From Cordilura impudica (lineage: Eukaryota; Arthropoda; Insecta; Diptera; Scathophagidae), in NCBI GenBank assembly GCA_963682025.1, contig OY821518.1:29797991-29861990 (forward strand): a stretch of 64,000 nt of DNA. Reading direction: 5' to 3'. Made by a program: the position numbers and the translations under genes. Below are positions 1 through 11,698 of the stretch, piece after piece. How positions within the stretch are numbered: the first letter of the stretch is position 1; each line of letters opens with the position of its first letter. The notes beneath the pieces were generated by a model, which worked only from the letters and a program-made list of their open reading frames with translations, made no database searches and was not told where the DNA came from.

Positions 1-268
1 CCACTTTTCTTCTGGTATTTATTTCTATTCATGCCAATACCGCATGTACCAAATATGACCGCTGTAGGTCAAAAAATTTCCGAGATATGATTTCAAATTT
101 TGGGTTATATGAGCGTGACACCGCCCCTTGTCCAACCAAAAATGTATATAGCCCATTATTCCTTCCAGAGTCACAGTAACACGCTGTGAAAAGTTCAGGA
201 AGATCGGTTCAGGGGTTTGGCCTCCTATAAAGCACAAACAAACACACATTAATTTTTTTATATATAGA
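1..268 (-). mobile_element. Helitron-like repeat, 5' part (cut by window edge)
   Basis: On the minus strand the sequence opens with TCTATATATA at 268, runs through a TGTGTGTTTGTTTG tract and then a module reading 'aggaggccaaacccctgaacc'. The same 5' end and module recur at 735-889, so this is one family. A TC start preceded by A fits the Helitron rule of insertion between A and T. The 3' end lies outside the window. No protein is encoded; the open frame at 25-249 is a by-product of the repeat. Assignment to Helitrons is inferred from the ends only. Confidence 0.5.
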
Positions 269-299
269 TAGATAGATTGAAAGCAGATAAATTATAATT

Positions 300-889
300 T
301 AAGGTAAGATGGGGCGAAAAAGGGGGATTTTGTAATAAAAAAATGAATGGCTACCTTACCTGGAGATAAAAAGTGTATAAAACTTTAGGTAAATACATAT
401 TACAAAAAAAGTATTTTGTGTAGCAAACATTGTTAGTGGTATAAGTAAGTATCTGAATTAAAAAAAGGGGGCGGTGAAGTGGGCGTGGTTCATAGTTATA
501 TGGCCACGTTAATAGTATTAAGAGCAATATACTACCAAATAAAAAAAATCCGTTGGAAGGAACAAATTTGTACAGAGAAAAATAAACTTTCAAACATAAT
601 TTGGCGTGAAAAGGGGCGTGAAAGGGGGCGTGGCGTAAGAAATGTTTATTTCTACCTCGCCTGGAGTATAACGTATATGCAATTTGAAGTAAATCTGTTA
701 AAAACTATATGGGAGCAATTACATAATTTTAAAAAGTGGGCATGATCGAAGAAAAAGTACCCTATTAATCATGCCAGAGTCCCAGTTAAATGCTGTGAAA
801 ATTTCAGGAAGATCGGTCCAGAGGTTTGGTCTCCTATAAGGTACAAACAAACAAATAAACAAACACACAATCCATTTTATATATATAGA
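300..889 (-). mobile_element. Helitron-like repeat, second copy
   Basis: The minus-strand 5' end is TCTATATATATAAAATGG at 889, followed by T in the plus strand, as expected for an A|T insertion. It contains gggcgtgg modules at 480, 612 and 628 and a block ending 'ttcaggaagatcggtcc' that repeats the copy at 150-210. The lower boundary near 300 is a guess because no CTAG-type 3' end is evident. Non-autonomous and non-coding. Confidence 0.45.
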
Positions 890-3250
890 TGTATGTATGT
901 ATATTAATTGTGATCTTAAGAAATTTGATTCGATCTCTTATTCCAGAGAATAAACTCAGAATCACTTTCCAAGTCTTTCTGTTCCCTTAGATTTAGAGCA
1001 GATTTATTATGCGGTAATAATGTTATTTTTTCCATATAACAAATTTTTCCCCAATTTATCATTCCCTTAGATTTGGAACAGATTTTCTAAGTAGTAATGA
1101 TAACATTTTTCTATGTATACTAGTAAATTTGTTCCTTGTTTGTCTGTGTGTTTTGGTTTGTTTCAGCTCTCTTCACATACTACAACAACAAGATTAGTTC
1201 TTCTTTTTATCATTTAATTATAAACATCCTTCATTTAATGAATTCGCCACTTTTTCTATCATCTTTCCATTTTTACTCCTTTTTTTGGAAATTTAATTAT
1301 TTATTGATATTAAATACTGTCTAGTACAAAGTAAGCACACACACACACACACGCTTTCGTACTACTATTGAGATAAAATGTCTCTGTGTGGTGTAGGTGG
1401 TGATGTTGTTTGTTTGTTATAGTTTTAATTATATTTTCTCAAAAAATATTAAATTTTCTTTTAGTTATAGAAAACTCAATATTAATTTTTATTTTAGAAA
1501 TTCATCAAATTTACACATTTAAAATAAGTGTTTGGGAGTGTGACAAAATTATTCTGTGTTTTTTTTTTCTTGGAGGGCTTTGGGAATTAAAATCTCTAAG
1601 GTAATTTTGTTGATTTATTTAAGAGTCATGATTGAATTGTAATTGTGTTAAGGATAGAAAATTAAGTTAATTTGTAAATAATGTTATAAATTGGATTTCG
1701 TTGTCATTATTTAACAGACTGCAATAGTTTGTAAACGTTTGGCTGTTGGACCCAACACTGAATTTAGGAAAGTGAATTCGGTATTCGGAGATCTATTTAT
1801 TATATTATATCATCAAATGCATAGAAGTTTATTCTAGAGCTGTTCTATTGAATTTTCATGCAAACCTTTAAAAATGCCAAGTCAATGAATTTTCCCTTTT
1901 TAATATCATTCATTAAATTGTATTTCTTTTTTTTTTTCATATACAATTAACCATTCATTGCCTCAGATTTAATCAACATTTTAGTGTGTGACTCATAAAC
2001 ACTGCAGCAGTTAATAAAATTTCACAAGAAGAAGAAAACACAAACAAGTTAATGAAAATTCTGCAAATTAAGCAACAAATAAACCGACGACAGAGCAGAA
2101 CAATAGAACAGCAAAAGAGTCAGAAATCAGAAAGCCAGAATGATTGAAACTGCTAAAACACATTTAAATTACAAGCAAATTGAAATACAAGGACCATATT
2201 GTCCTTATCGAATGAAATTAAAAGGAAACTGAATACGAACTAAAGCGTTAATTGAAACATTAAATAACATTTTATTACTTAATTTGCATGGAAATTAACT
2301 AAAAGCTGAAGAAAAAACAACAAGGAATGATAATGATGTTGATGATGATGATCATCACGACGATGACAATTGTAAATTCGGCAAAGTGCAAAACATGAAA
2401 AGGACTAAACAACAAAAATCACTGACTAAGTAGTGGTTATAAGCAGTAAGTTAACGAAAAAAGAAGATGTTATTACAAAACATGTTGAGTTGTAAACAAG
2501 GCAGACCGATTCTGAGCTAAGCAACCCCCCTTCGCGAAAAATATTTATTCAAATTCTTGAAATGTTTCAAATTAAATGTTGGAGAAAAAATGCCAGCTTA
2601 TTCTCTAACAGTCTTTCTGTGTTGTCCTTTTTTTTCCTTCATTAAGTTCTTTTAATTCCTAATTTCACACCATGACGAAGGGTGGCGGCCGCTCTCATCT
2701 TGTATGGCCATTAAAAGTCTGTTGTAGTTGCTTCATTTTAATTTATTTTTTCCTAATGTATTTTAAGGATTTTGACCTAAAACTTTTGTTTTTCAAATAT
2801 TTCGTTGTACGCTGTTGGGGCAATCTTTTAACATTTGTGTAAAAGATGCCCTTTACATGCCAGAGTGGCCTGTCAATGTTGTGTTTTATGGTTTTTTAAA
2901 GATTTCCTTACACTTTCCTCTCTTCATTTTTCATGTTGGTTTGGAATTATTTTTTTTTACATATTTTTGTCTTATTTTTGTATATTTATTTTTAATGCCC
3001 GTTGAGGCTCATTAGATTTGCGAAATGTTTTGACACTAGCCCTGGCATTTTGACGTTAATGTTATTGCATTAACGCTTTTTGGTCTGTGTCGTTCATTTC
3101 CCAGCGCAAAGATTTTTAACATACAGAACAAAATATTCGCCTACCAAAGGCGTATAAAAATGAGTTTGTTTTCTTCATTCACAATAAAAATTGTGCTGAA
3201 TTGAAAAAAAATTTTAGTCATAAAGCAATAACGCAATCGATATTTAATAA
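890..3250. other. AT-rich tract without recognised gene or repeat
   Basis: I see no exon with convincing coding character and no second copy of this sequence in the window. It holds an (AC)9 microsatellite at 1335-1352, a GATGAT/GATGAC-rich patch at 2330-2370 and many homopolymer runs. The small open frames here have AT-driven composition (F, L, I, N rich). It could be unique intergenic or intronic DNA of the host. Confidence 0.4.
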
Positions 3251-3864
3251 TCTAACCCATGATTGTGTGTGACTATCTTGAAATTAATCTTTGGCCACAA
3301 CAAATCTATGGACAAAGTTTCAGATCCATCGGATGAGGAGAAGTTAGGTTTTAATCTCTCCGTGACTGTGCGTGACTATTCGTGACTATGTCAAAGTTTA
3401 TCTTTTTTCACAGCAAGTCTATCGACCAAGTTCTAGATCGTTCGGATAAGGGAAAATGGGTTCTAAATTACTCCATGACTGCGCGTGACTAAGTCAAAGT
3501 TAATCTTTTTTCACAGCAAGTGTATGGACCAAGGTTGAGATCGATCGGATGAGGGAAAATTACATTTAGATCACTCCGTGGCTGTGCGTGACTATCCCAA
3601 AATTAATCCGTAGTTACGACAAGACTATGGGCCAAGTTTCAGATCAATTGGATAAGGGGGAATGGGGTCCACCTATGGCACACAGACAGACATACAGACA
3701 GAGAGTATGAGTTAAAAGAAAGAGTTTAAAAAAGGGTTCATTTGTGAATTGGCTAAAATTGATTGGCGCACTTTTAGGGTCTTATAAAATAATTCACGAT
3801 ATTAACTGAAAAAATAAAATTTCTTAGAATTTGCACTCGAATTACGAGGGCTGGGATATGCTAG
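3251..3864 (+). mobile_element. Non-autonomous Helitron with internal ~105-bp tandem units (C family, copy 1)
   Basis: It starts TCTAACCC at 3251 (preceded by A) and ends at CTAG 3861-3864 (followed by T), so it is flanked by A and T without a duplication. Just before the end lies actcgaattacgagggctgg, a short stem-loop about 11 nt upstream of CTAG, the usual Helitron 3' signal. Inside are about four imperfect units starting near 3267, 3358, 3472 and 3576, each with 'ctccgtgactgtgcgtgact' and a 'caaagttaatct...cacagcaagt' block. The 3' end is shared with the E-family Helitrons below. No protein. Confidence 0.7.
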
Positions 3865-3954
3865 TATATAATAATATAATAATAAAATAATATAAACTCT
3901 CAAAGCGGAATATGAATTCCTACAGCCCAAAAGATTTTTGAGAAGAGAGCATTT

Positions 3955-4333
3955 TTAAAGCCCGATGATCATAGTGCGATACTGATTTCCATTGACCGTA
4001 ACGGGAGCTCCGGCTTCATTTTTGACGAGATAAGGTCCAAGTCCGATGAAGCTACCAGCACGTAAAGCGCACGAAACGGTGCATTTTTCTAGAAGTAACT
4101 TTTGTTTATTAACAAACCTGTCAAGTCAGAAAATGGGCCGCATAGCTGAACACAATTTTGTGACAAAACATCGGCCCAACCGACCTAGAGCCCATTCAGC
4201 AAAATAACGATGCATATGATGGCTCGATATTATACCGCTGCAAGCCAAAATCCTTACGCAAAATTTTCCACGTAGTGGACGGACGCAGCCCCAATTAATG
4301 CGACCGACGAAGAGTCGATAAATTTCCACACTC
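3955..4333 (-). pseudogene. Decayed IS630/Tc1-mariner-type transposase fragment
   Basis: Reading the minus strand with frame changes gives LRKDFGLQRYNIEPSYA, then an FSYAAHF block, an NKQK block and IGLGPYLVKNEAGAPVTVNG followed by YRTMI. These match, in order, blocks of an insect IS630-like transposase family that I recall as LRKDLGL..., FSDEAHF, NKQNCRIW and GPYFF...VTVNGERY. The catalytic Asp of the FSDEAHF block is Tyr here and several frameshifts are needed, so it is dead. The N-terminal helix-turn-helix part and the C-terminus are missing. Family assignment rests on remembered motifs. Confidence 0.6.
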
Positions 4334-7195
4334 GTTTACAGCGGCAATATTTTCTTCAGTACTCAAATTCCTTCAACATGTTGGTATTATTTATTATTGC
4401 ATCATTTGGAGAGTATGTGGTATGAAATCTATATACAGTTCGACAGATCGCTTGCCCACATAGACGGTTATGTGAGCCAAAAAAATCAGAAAGTCGTCTA
4501 TAAGTTGAGTAAATCGATGACATATGTTCTCATGCTTTACTTTCAGAAGAGAGTACTATGGTACCAGTTTAAGGAGAACTTCGACGACATTAAAATTAAA
4601 TAATCAATAATTCGCAAGTTCAAGGCTGAATAACTGGAAAAATATGCAATATTTCTGTATAAAATATGAAAATTTCATGACGGGGTTCAAATGAAAGGTA
4701 TTTCGAAGACATAGTTATCGCACCCACTTTTAGTGAGCTGGTACGTTTCAGAAGTGATTTATCTGGTTTTTCGAAAATAAATCTCCAAAGAAAAAAATAA
4801 TAAAAACACATTTTGTGGATAAAAAAAACATCCTAATTTATTTCCGTGGTTTCCAGTGCTAATAGCATATGCCTGTTTTTGACCCTTTTCAGAAGGGCAT
4901 TTTAAGGGTTATTCCATTCATATTATAGTGTCCAGCAAAGACTTACTAATAAGTTTTATCAAAAACCTTATTTACCAAACACTACACCATCATTTAAATT
5001 GAATAAAGTATGTAATCGGATATGGGGAATTCAGTATGTGTTGAGTTATGCTCTAACGCTTTGAGACCACAGATTTATTCGATAACAAATGGCGTTGGAT
5101 GATGAACGAATCCTACATTAAAACTACGATGTCTTCAGGTGGAGTTTTATCTCCTCCTGCACTGCATTTTTGATTTATGATGTCTTAGTGGGATCTTCTG
5201 TATTAAACAAAAAAATAGAGGGATTTACTTGAAAGTTTTTCCAAAGTATATCTGTCTGTCCTTTTGTCAGAAAAGTCTATATTCTTTGTACGCAAATTAT
5301 ATGAATCTGCTTACAGAAGTACAAGTAATTACACTTTGGAACATTTTCGGGGTCATTGTCTGGGGGGGCGAGAAATTTCAAGTCAGTACAAGGCCAGTAC
5401 AGCAAATCTCCAAAGGGTTTCGTGTTCTCAGGCATTTTATATTATTTCCTTATCTTGTTGCTAGCTTACTTAGTTTTTCAGCTACAACTCAAAAACTATT
5501 GATGATTTCTGATTTCATTCTTCAACAAAATTGTAGCTAAGGCTTAAAAAAATAATTTTTATTAATATCTCCAAACAAAAACTAGAATAAAAAATACTGA
5601 TTATTGTTTGATTTAATATTAAAAATATCATTCATATGCATACATCTCATCTACTTTACTAACAGATAATAATCATACGCCCTGAATTGTTAAGTTATTA
5701 AAAAAAGTATAAAAAAAGGGATGTAAAATTAAAATTTTTTGGAGATTTCCTTCGATAAAATTAGTGCAACTTGATTTGTTGAAGATATTTGCTGAAGAGT
5801 GAAGTAAGAATGCATCAATGGTTCTGAAAAACTAAGAAAATAAATATCAATATAAAAAGTTTGACCCGAGAACGCTACATCCTTTGATGGCTTTAATATG
5901 CTGGCCTAATATATTCACCTTGACTTGAAATTTCTCACACCCATAATGGCTGTTGTACAGAGTAATATTTCAAGAATAAATAAATGATTGAACCATTATT
6001 GGACCATATCACATGATTATTTTTAACTTTTGTTTGGTAAGACATTAGGGCTTTTTTCAAAACTTATGATTAAAGTATCGTATGTTTAGTCCAGATCATC
6101 TCTAAATTTCCGTTTAAATTTCTCAAACCACAAAATGCACTATAGCAAGTGTATATCGCCTTCATTTTTTTGCTGGTTCATTGTACTTCTCTTAATTTTT
6201 TCGTATTTTTTTTTCTTTTTTAATTTATGTTTAAGAAAGCACAATTGGATTAAGGCCATCAATGCCATAAAATTTTAAGTGATTATTTTTATTACATTTT
6301 GAGGGCTTTTCATCCAATTTTATTGTGCAGTTTTTTCTCCTTTATATTTCGTTTACTTTTATATTCAATGGCTGTATGGTGTAATGAAAATTAATGTGAT
6401 AATTTGGCTTAAAAAAATAAAATTTGTTGAAGAGAAAATATGAAACAAATATTTTGAATATTAAAATTAAATTATGACAAATTAGTGGGCGCAAATGGGC
6501 ATAATTCATACTGAAACAAAACGAATAATACTATTAAATGAAATCATCTGACAAGATTACGAGAACATTCTACCTTATTAAAAAATTTATTTAAAAAAAA
6601 TTAAAACTCCTGTTTTGGATTTCCTCTTATTCTTAGTCTGTAATGACAGGCAACTTTGCTAATCGACTCAAATCAATCGTTAGTGTAAGTGATTTTCATT
6701 TTAAATTAACGCTGAAAGTGAGCCTTTTAAATATACTCCTCTTGAATTTGTCAAATTTTGAATTTTCTGCCTGCTATCTTACTAAGAAATATTCAATATG
6801 TAGTTGTATTTTCTGATCCTGTGAAGTATATTTAAACTTATGGTTCGAATATATAAGATGTATATTAAATGAGATGTTCTCTCAGATCTTTTTTGTACGT
6901 CGAATGGGGAGCCGTAATAAAAGAAAACACGTTACTCCCACGTTATACATCGAATATAAAAAAAAATATTGGTATTGGGCAAAAGATAACTAACAATATA
7001 ATTGGATATAAAGTTTAGGAAAAAATAATATAGGTGAAAAAGATTGTAATTGAAATAAAAATTCTAACTTGTTAAAAAAATTGCATCTCTCAGCTAAAAA
7101 CGAGGGAATCGCAAGATATGATTGGTTTTTGACACGGAAGACAGAACACCAAGAGTATCTGATTCCTCAATAGCTATACTACCCATATATAAAGA
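4334..7195. other. Unassigned AT-rich tract
   Basis: No recognisable coding domain, RNA gene or repeat shared with other parts of the window. The 103-codon frame at 5229-5540 has no family signature and overlaps a second frame; I do not regard it as a gene. There is a small GC-richer patch at 5340-5400. It may be old, unrecognisable transposon sequence or host non-coding DNA. Confidence 0.35.
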
Positions 7196-7470
7196 AGACG
7201 TTGTTGATTACATAGGCCTATGAGTCCATAGACAACATTGAGTCTTCAGCGCATTAAAATCAACCCTATTGTTGACAGGTCTTGATTGAGTGTGTCATTC
7301 ATTGTCCGCCTTTTGCCTCCAACCTCCAAGCGGCTTGGCCTACAATTAAAGAAATTAAGGAAAATAGAAGGAGAAAGAACTGAACCCTGGGGTTCCCCTC
7401 AATTAAGCTGAAACTTTGGATGAGACCCCATCAATACCAACACATATGGAGCGGGCTCTGAGAAAACTAG
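7195..7470 (-). pseudogene. LINE reverse-transcriptase fragment
   Basis: With frame corrections the minus strand reads RSICVGIDGVSSKVSA, then PQGSVLSPSIFLNF, then about 40 codons later VDFNA.KTQCC. The (GV)PQGSVLSP block is palm motif 4 of non-LTR reverse transcriptases, and FNA.KTQC is the usual sequence a little downstream of the catalytic FADD box. The FADD box itself is not legible. This is a short internal scrap, broken by at least three frameshifts, from a LINE different from the two larger ones in this window. Clade not determined. Confidence 0.6.
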
Positions 7471-7494
7471 ATACAAAATGAGAGAAGTTCGACC

Positions 7495-7690
7495 GCATAT
7501 TGAAGGAGAAACACTCAGAAACTAAGACCAGATACGACCAAATAATTTTTCACCGTGACAATGTTGGGCGACCAGTTAAAGACTATTTGGATAATATCGT
7601 TTGGGAAATTTCGAGTTTCGAGCCATACAGAATGCTCTGATTGGAATATACTTCACTTTAGTTGAAGGTATCAGAAATTAGCTTAATTCG
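7495..7690 (+). pseudogene. mariner transposase fragment (C-terminal catalytic region)
   Basis: The plus strand reads KTRYDQIIFHRDNVGRPVKD and then YLDNIVWE. This parallels the mariner block 'KVIFHHDNARPHVA.PVK.YLE...WEVL' around the second catalytic Asp, with the ARPHVA part deleted. After WE the YSPDLAPSDYHLF block is unreadable. It lies next to a LINE scrap of opposite strand. Only about 55 residues can be traced, so the subfamily (mauritiana-like?) is a guess. Confidence 0.5.
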
Positions 7691-7806
7691 TTACTAGTCT
7701 CAAATACTTAATCCATAATTTGCCTTAAACAATTGGGAAATGTCATAAATTTTATATATAAAGCCATATATTCAAAAAATAGGTATAACCCCATTAACAT
7801 TTTTTA

Positions 7807-8535
7807 TACCCTATGTTTGTAACTACCAAAAATATTTGACCTAGACCCATCTTTTATTATACTGATCGAAACAGAATCACTATCTGATTCGATTTAACGA
7901 TGTCCGTCCGTCCGTCCGTCCGTCTGTGTGTCCATGTAAACCTTTTAATCAAACTACAGGTCACAAATATGAATATATTTTGATGAAATTTGGTATATAA
8001 GCTTCCACCGGCCATAGGCTGAACGCTGTTGAAATTGGCGAGAATCGGTTCATGTTCAGACCTAGCCACCATACAAATGACCCCTATGAAATCGACTTAA
8101 ATTATCATATAAATCTTAGTCAAATTGGGTTTGTATGTATTTATTACATCCATTAATCAGTAGTCCAAAAGTGATCCCTTTGGTACAAGGGAGCTATATA
8201 GAGCTGCTTCCCGATCTTCACCTAAATCTATCAAAAAACAAAAATATTGCACTGATTCTTCTCAAATTTTGTTTTATATATTTTTGCAAAATACAAGAGA
8301 CTTTACCAAACATGGTCAGGATCGATCCATATGGGGCCTGGTCCCCATATAGATATATCATCCGATATGAACTTTTTCATATCTGCAGCCAAAAAAATTA
8401 ATAAAAATCCCACTCAAATTTGATTTATGCTTATTTTCTATATCCAGTTAGTTGGGCCTGAGAGATAGGGTCTCTAAGCGCATGGTATAGGGTATCGTAT
8501 AGTCGCTCTAGACCGACTATAATTTTCTTACTATA
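7807..8535 (+). mobile_element. DINE-1-like element (A family, copy 1)
   Basis: The 5' end ttataccctat is joined to gtttgtaactacc, so about 43 bp of the family's start is deleted. It then follows the family order: 'gaatcagaatcactatctga', a (GTCC)n tract at 7902-7925, 'caggtcgcaaatatgaata', 'cagacctagcc', 'catccattaatcagtagtcc', 'gtcaggatcg', 'tagggtatcgtatag', and a 3' end at the palindrome tctaga within gtcgctctagaccgac. After the end, short duplications of 'ttcttactataatt' extend to about 8575. Non-coding and non-autonomous; on family knowledge it would move by rolling-circle proteins of a Helentron. Confidence 0.8.
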
Positions 8536-9297
8536 ATTCTTACTATAATTTTAATTCTTACTATAATTTTCTTTCTGATTTTTTTAATTTTAATTTTTTT
8601 AAATTCAAAATTTTTCTTTGCTTTCTTTATTTCTCGATATAAATTTGTAATTCCCAAAATAACTTTAGATATTTTCAATTTTTATTTGATATTAGCAGTT
8701 CCCCTCAAAATTTTGTTCATCTTCGTCCTTATAAGTAAATAAATAGTTTTTTGTGTCGAAATATTTCGCTATAACATTAGAAATATATTTAGTCCAGATA
8801 GATGATATCAAATATTTACTTTGTACGGTAGGTATCACGCCTACTAATTCAAGGATGTGAACCTGTAGACTTAACTACGCACGTATGTATTTAATCAATT
8901 TAAAAATTCTTCTGATTCTTCTATTTTTGGGACATCTTCAAACAGCTCAAAATATAAATTTTCAAGACCCTCGCTATCATAGTATGTAATAATAAAAATT
9001 CCGCGCCCAATAATCCCATTGGCTCAATAATATATAGAAACCACAAGAGCTAGAACTATTTATCTTAGCTGGATAGCCCTTATACTTAGTTCAGGAGATC
9101 ATTCAAATTCATAACCAATTTTACTCGTATATAGAAAGATTGTAAAGTTTTGAAATTAGAATTTTTCTATTATAACTTCATGCTAACATTTCTGCAAGTT
9201 GTTTTAAACCAAATAAAAAGAGCTTCTTCCTTCCGAAGTAGTGAAAAGGTGATTCTTTTATGATGACCTCAGATATTTTATGAGCAGTCACTAATTA
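8536..9297. other. Unassigned AT-rich spacer
   Basis: Apart from short tandem copies of 'ttcttactataatt' at its left edge I see no gene, RNA or repeat shared with the rest of the window. Confidence 0.35.
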
Positions 9298-9917
9298 TAC
9301 CTTATACCACTATGTGGGCAGATGTTATTAGATCTACAGATCTACTCAGAATTCATTTCTGAGTAGACTTAGTGATGTCCGACTGTCCGTCTGTCGGCGT
9401 TTCTGTTCTTCCGTCCATCTGTTCATTTGGTATATAACCTTCTATCGGCCATAGGATGAACGTTATCGAAATAGGTGAAAATCGGTTCATGTTCAAACCT
9501 AGTCCTTATACAAATGTCCAAATTATCATATAGATCTTGGTCAAATTGGGTTTGTGTATATTTATTACATCCATTAATCAGTAGTCCAAAAATAAACCCC
9601 ATAAGAAAATTCTTATTCATGCCCCCATATGCAGCTGATTCTCGATCTTCACTAAAATCTATCAAAAACAATAATATTGCAGAGATATTTTTTTTAATTT
9701 GGTTTGTATATGATTTAGGATAAAATAAGTGACGACACCAAATATGGTCAGGATCGGTCCATTTTTCATGCTAGTCCCATATAAGTATAGCATCCGATAT
9801 GACCCTTTTATATCCGAAGGCAAGAAAATTAATAACAATGCCACTCAAGTTTGTTTTATGGTTATTTTGTTTATAAAATTAGTTGGACCTAAGAGACAGA
9901 AGAGTCTCTAAAATGTC
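9298..9917 (+). mobile_element. DINE-1-like element (A family, copy 2, diverged, 3' truncated)
   Basis: Starts 'ataccttataccactatgtg' and keeps the family landmarks: GTCCG/GTCTG tract at 9386-9415, 'catccattaatcagtagtcc' at 9570-9590, 'gtcaggatcggtccattttt' near 9748, and 'ttggacctaagagacag' at 9883-9900. The 3' palindrome and cttacttgttt are absent, so it stops before the hairpin. It is more diverged than the other copies and directly precedes the B-family copy 3. Confidence 0.65.
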
Positions 9918-10552
9918 GACCAAGAACGGCAATAATTTTGTGACTTGTTTATACCCTCCACACCAATGTGCAGAGAGTATATATAAGTTTGTCAATCCGT
10001 TTGCAACTAACCGAAATAAATTCCGAAGACGCCATAAACTATATATATCATTGAGCCTTATAAAAAGGGAAGTCGATATGGTCGTGGCCGTATGTCTGTC
10101 TGTATATCTAACTGTCTATCTATCTATTTGTGTGTCTGTCTGTCTGTTGAAAATATTCTCCTATCAGCTATAGGTCGAGTAGGTCGCACCACTTTGGCTT
10201 AAAATTTTCGTCATAATCTGCAGCAGTCTGGCAATAGATTTGGAGTATCGACCTAATAACCCAGCAACGATGTACGAAAATTTGAGGATAATCTGATAAA
10301 ATTTCATATAAAAAACTAAAAATTGTGAAAAATGTTTATACGTAACAGAACATGTGCATTTCGATATGTATAAGCGATGAATACACATTTTTGATTGCTT
10401 ATTGTTATACCCTGTACCACCATGTGGTTTGGGTATAATGACTTTGTGCTGCTGTTTGTAACAACCAAAAATATTTGACCTACACCCATCTTTAATTATA
10501 CCGATCGAATCAGAATCGCTATCTGATTCACTATCTGATTCGATTTAAGGAT

Positions 10553-10588
10553 GTCCGTCCGTCCGTCCGTCCGTCCGTCCGTCCGTCT
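10553..10588 (+). repeat. (GTCC)n microsatellite of a DINE-1-like element
   Basis: Nine consecutive GTCC units. Equivalent tracts of different length sit at the same place in other A-family copies (7902-7925, 21470-21487, 47834-47866, and inverted at 11545-11562), so the tract varies between copies while its flanks are constant. Confidence 0.9.
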
Positions 10589-10922
10589 GTGTGTTCATGT
10601 AAAGTTTGTAATCAAACTGCAGGTCGCAAATATGAATATATTTTAATAAAATTTGGTATTTCATCTTTTATCGGCCATGGGATGAACGCTATTGAAATTG
10701 GTGGGAATCGGTCAATGTTCAGACCTAGCCCCCATACAAATGACCCCTATGAAATCAACATATATTGCCATAAGATCATACAAATCTTAGTCAAATTGGG
10801 TTTGTATGTATATATTACATCCATTAATCAGTAGTCCACAAATGATCCCTATTGGACAACTCTTAGTCATAGGCCCCATTAGAGCTGCTTCCCGATCTTC
10901 ACTTAAATCTATCAAAAAAGAA

Positions 10923-11698
10923 AACAAGTAAGAAAATTATAGTCGGTCTAGACCGACTATACGATACCCTATATCATACGTTTAGAAACTCTATCTCTTA
11001 GGCCCAACTAACTGGACATAGAAAATAAGCAAAAACCAAATTTGAGTGGGATTTTTATTAATTTTTTTTGGCTGCAGATATGAAAAAGTTCATATCGGAT
11101 GATATATCTATATGGGGACTAGGTTCAAAAATGGACCAATCCTGATCATGTTTGGTAAAGTCTCTTTTATTTTGCAAAAATATATACAAACAAAATTTGA
11201 GAAGAATCAGTGCAATATTTTTGTTTTTAATAGATTTAAGTGAAGATCGGGAAGCAGCTCTATATGGGGCCAAAGGGATCATTTTTGGACTACTCATTAA
11301 TGGATGTAATGAATGCATATAAACCCAATTTGAGTAAGATCTATATGACAATTTGGATCTTATGGCAATTTATGTCGATTTCATAGGGGTAATTTGTATG
11401 GGGGCTAGGTCTGAACATGGACCGATTCTCACCAATTTCAACAGCGTTCATCCCATGGCCGATAGAAGCCCACATACCAAATTTCATCAAAATATATTCA
11501 TATTTGCGACCTGCAGTTTGATTACAAAGTTTACATGGACACACAGACGGACGGACGGACGGACATTGTTAAATCAACTCAGAAAGTGATTCTGATTCGA
11601 TCGGTATAATTAAAGATGGGTCTAGGTCAAATATTTTTGGTTGTTACAAACAGCAGCACAAAGTCATTATACCCAAACCACATAGTGGTAAAGGGTAT
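10923..11698 (-). mobile_element. DINE-1-like element (A family, copy 4), inserted inverted into copy 3
   Basis: Read on the minus strand it begins ttatacccttt...accactatgtgg at about 11698, carries (GTCC)4 at 11545-11562 and ends with the hairpin agtcggtctagaccgact and cttacttgtttt at about 10923. Insertion fell in the A-rich stretch between 'atctatcaaaaa' and 'aatattgcact' of copy 3. The two copies therefore form long inverted arms around this site. Ends are certain to within 2-4 bases because A/T runs at the junction are shared. Confidence 0.8.

Noticed and set aside
5229..5540. 103-codon frame as a host gene
   Set aside because: No recognisable motif, and overlapped by another frame of similar quality; unsupported.
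10553..10588. Tandem GTCC repeats considered as a CRISPR or regulatory array
   Set aside because: Four-base units without spacers, in a eukaryotic transposon; a microsatellite.
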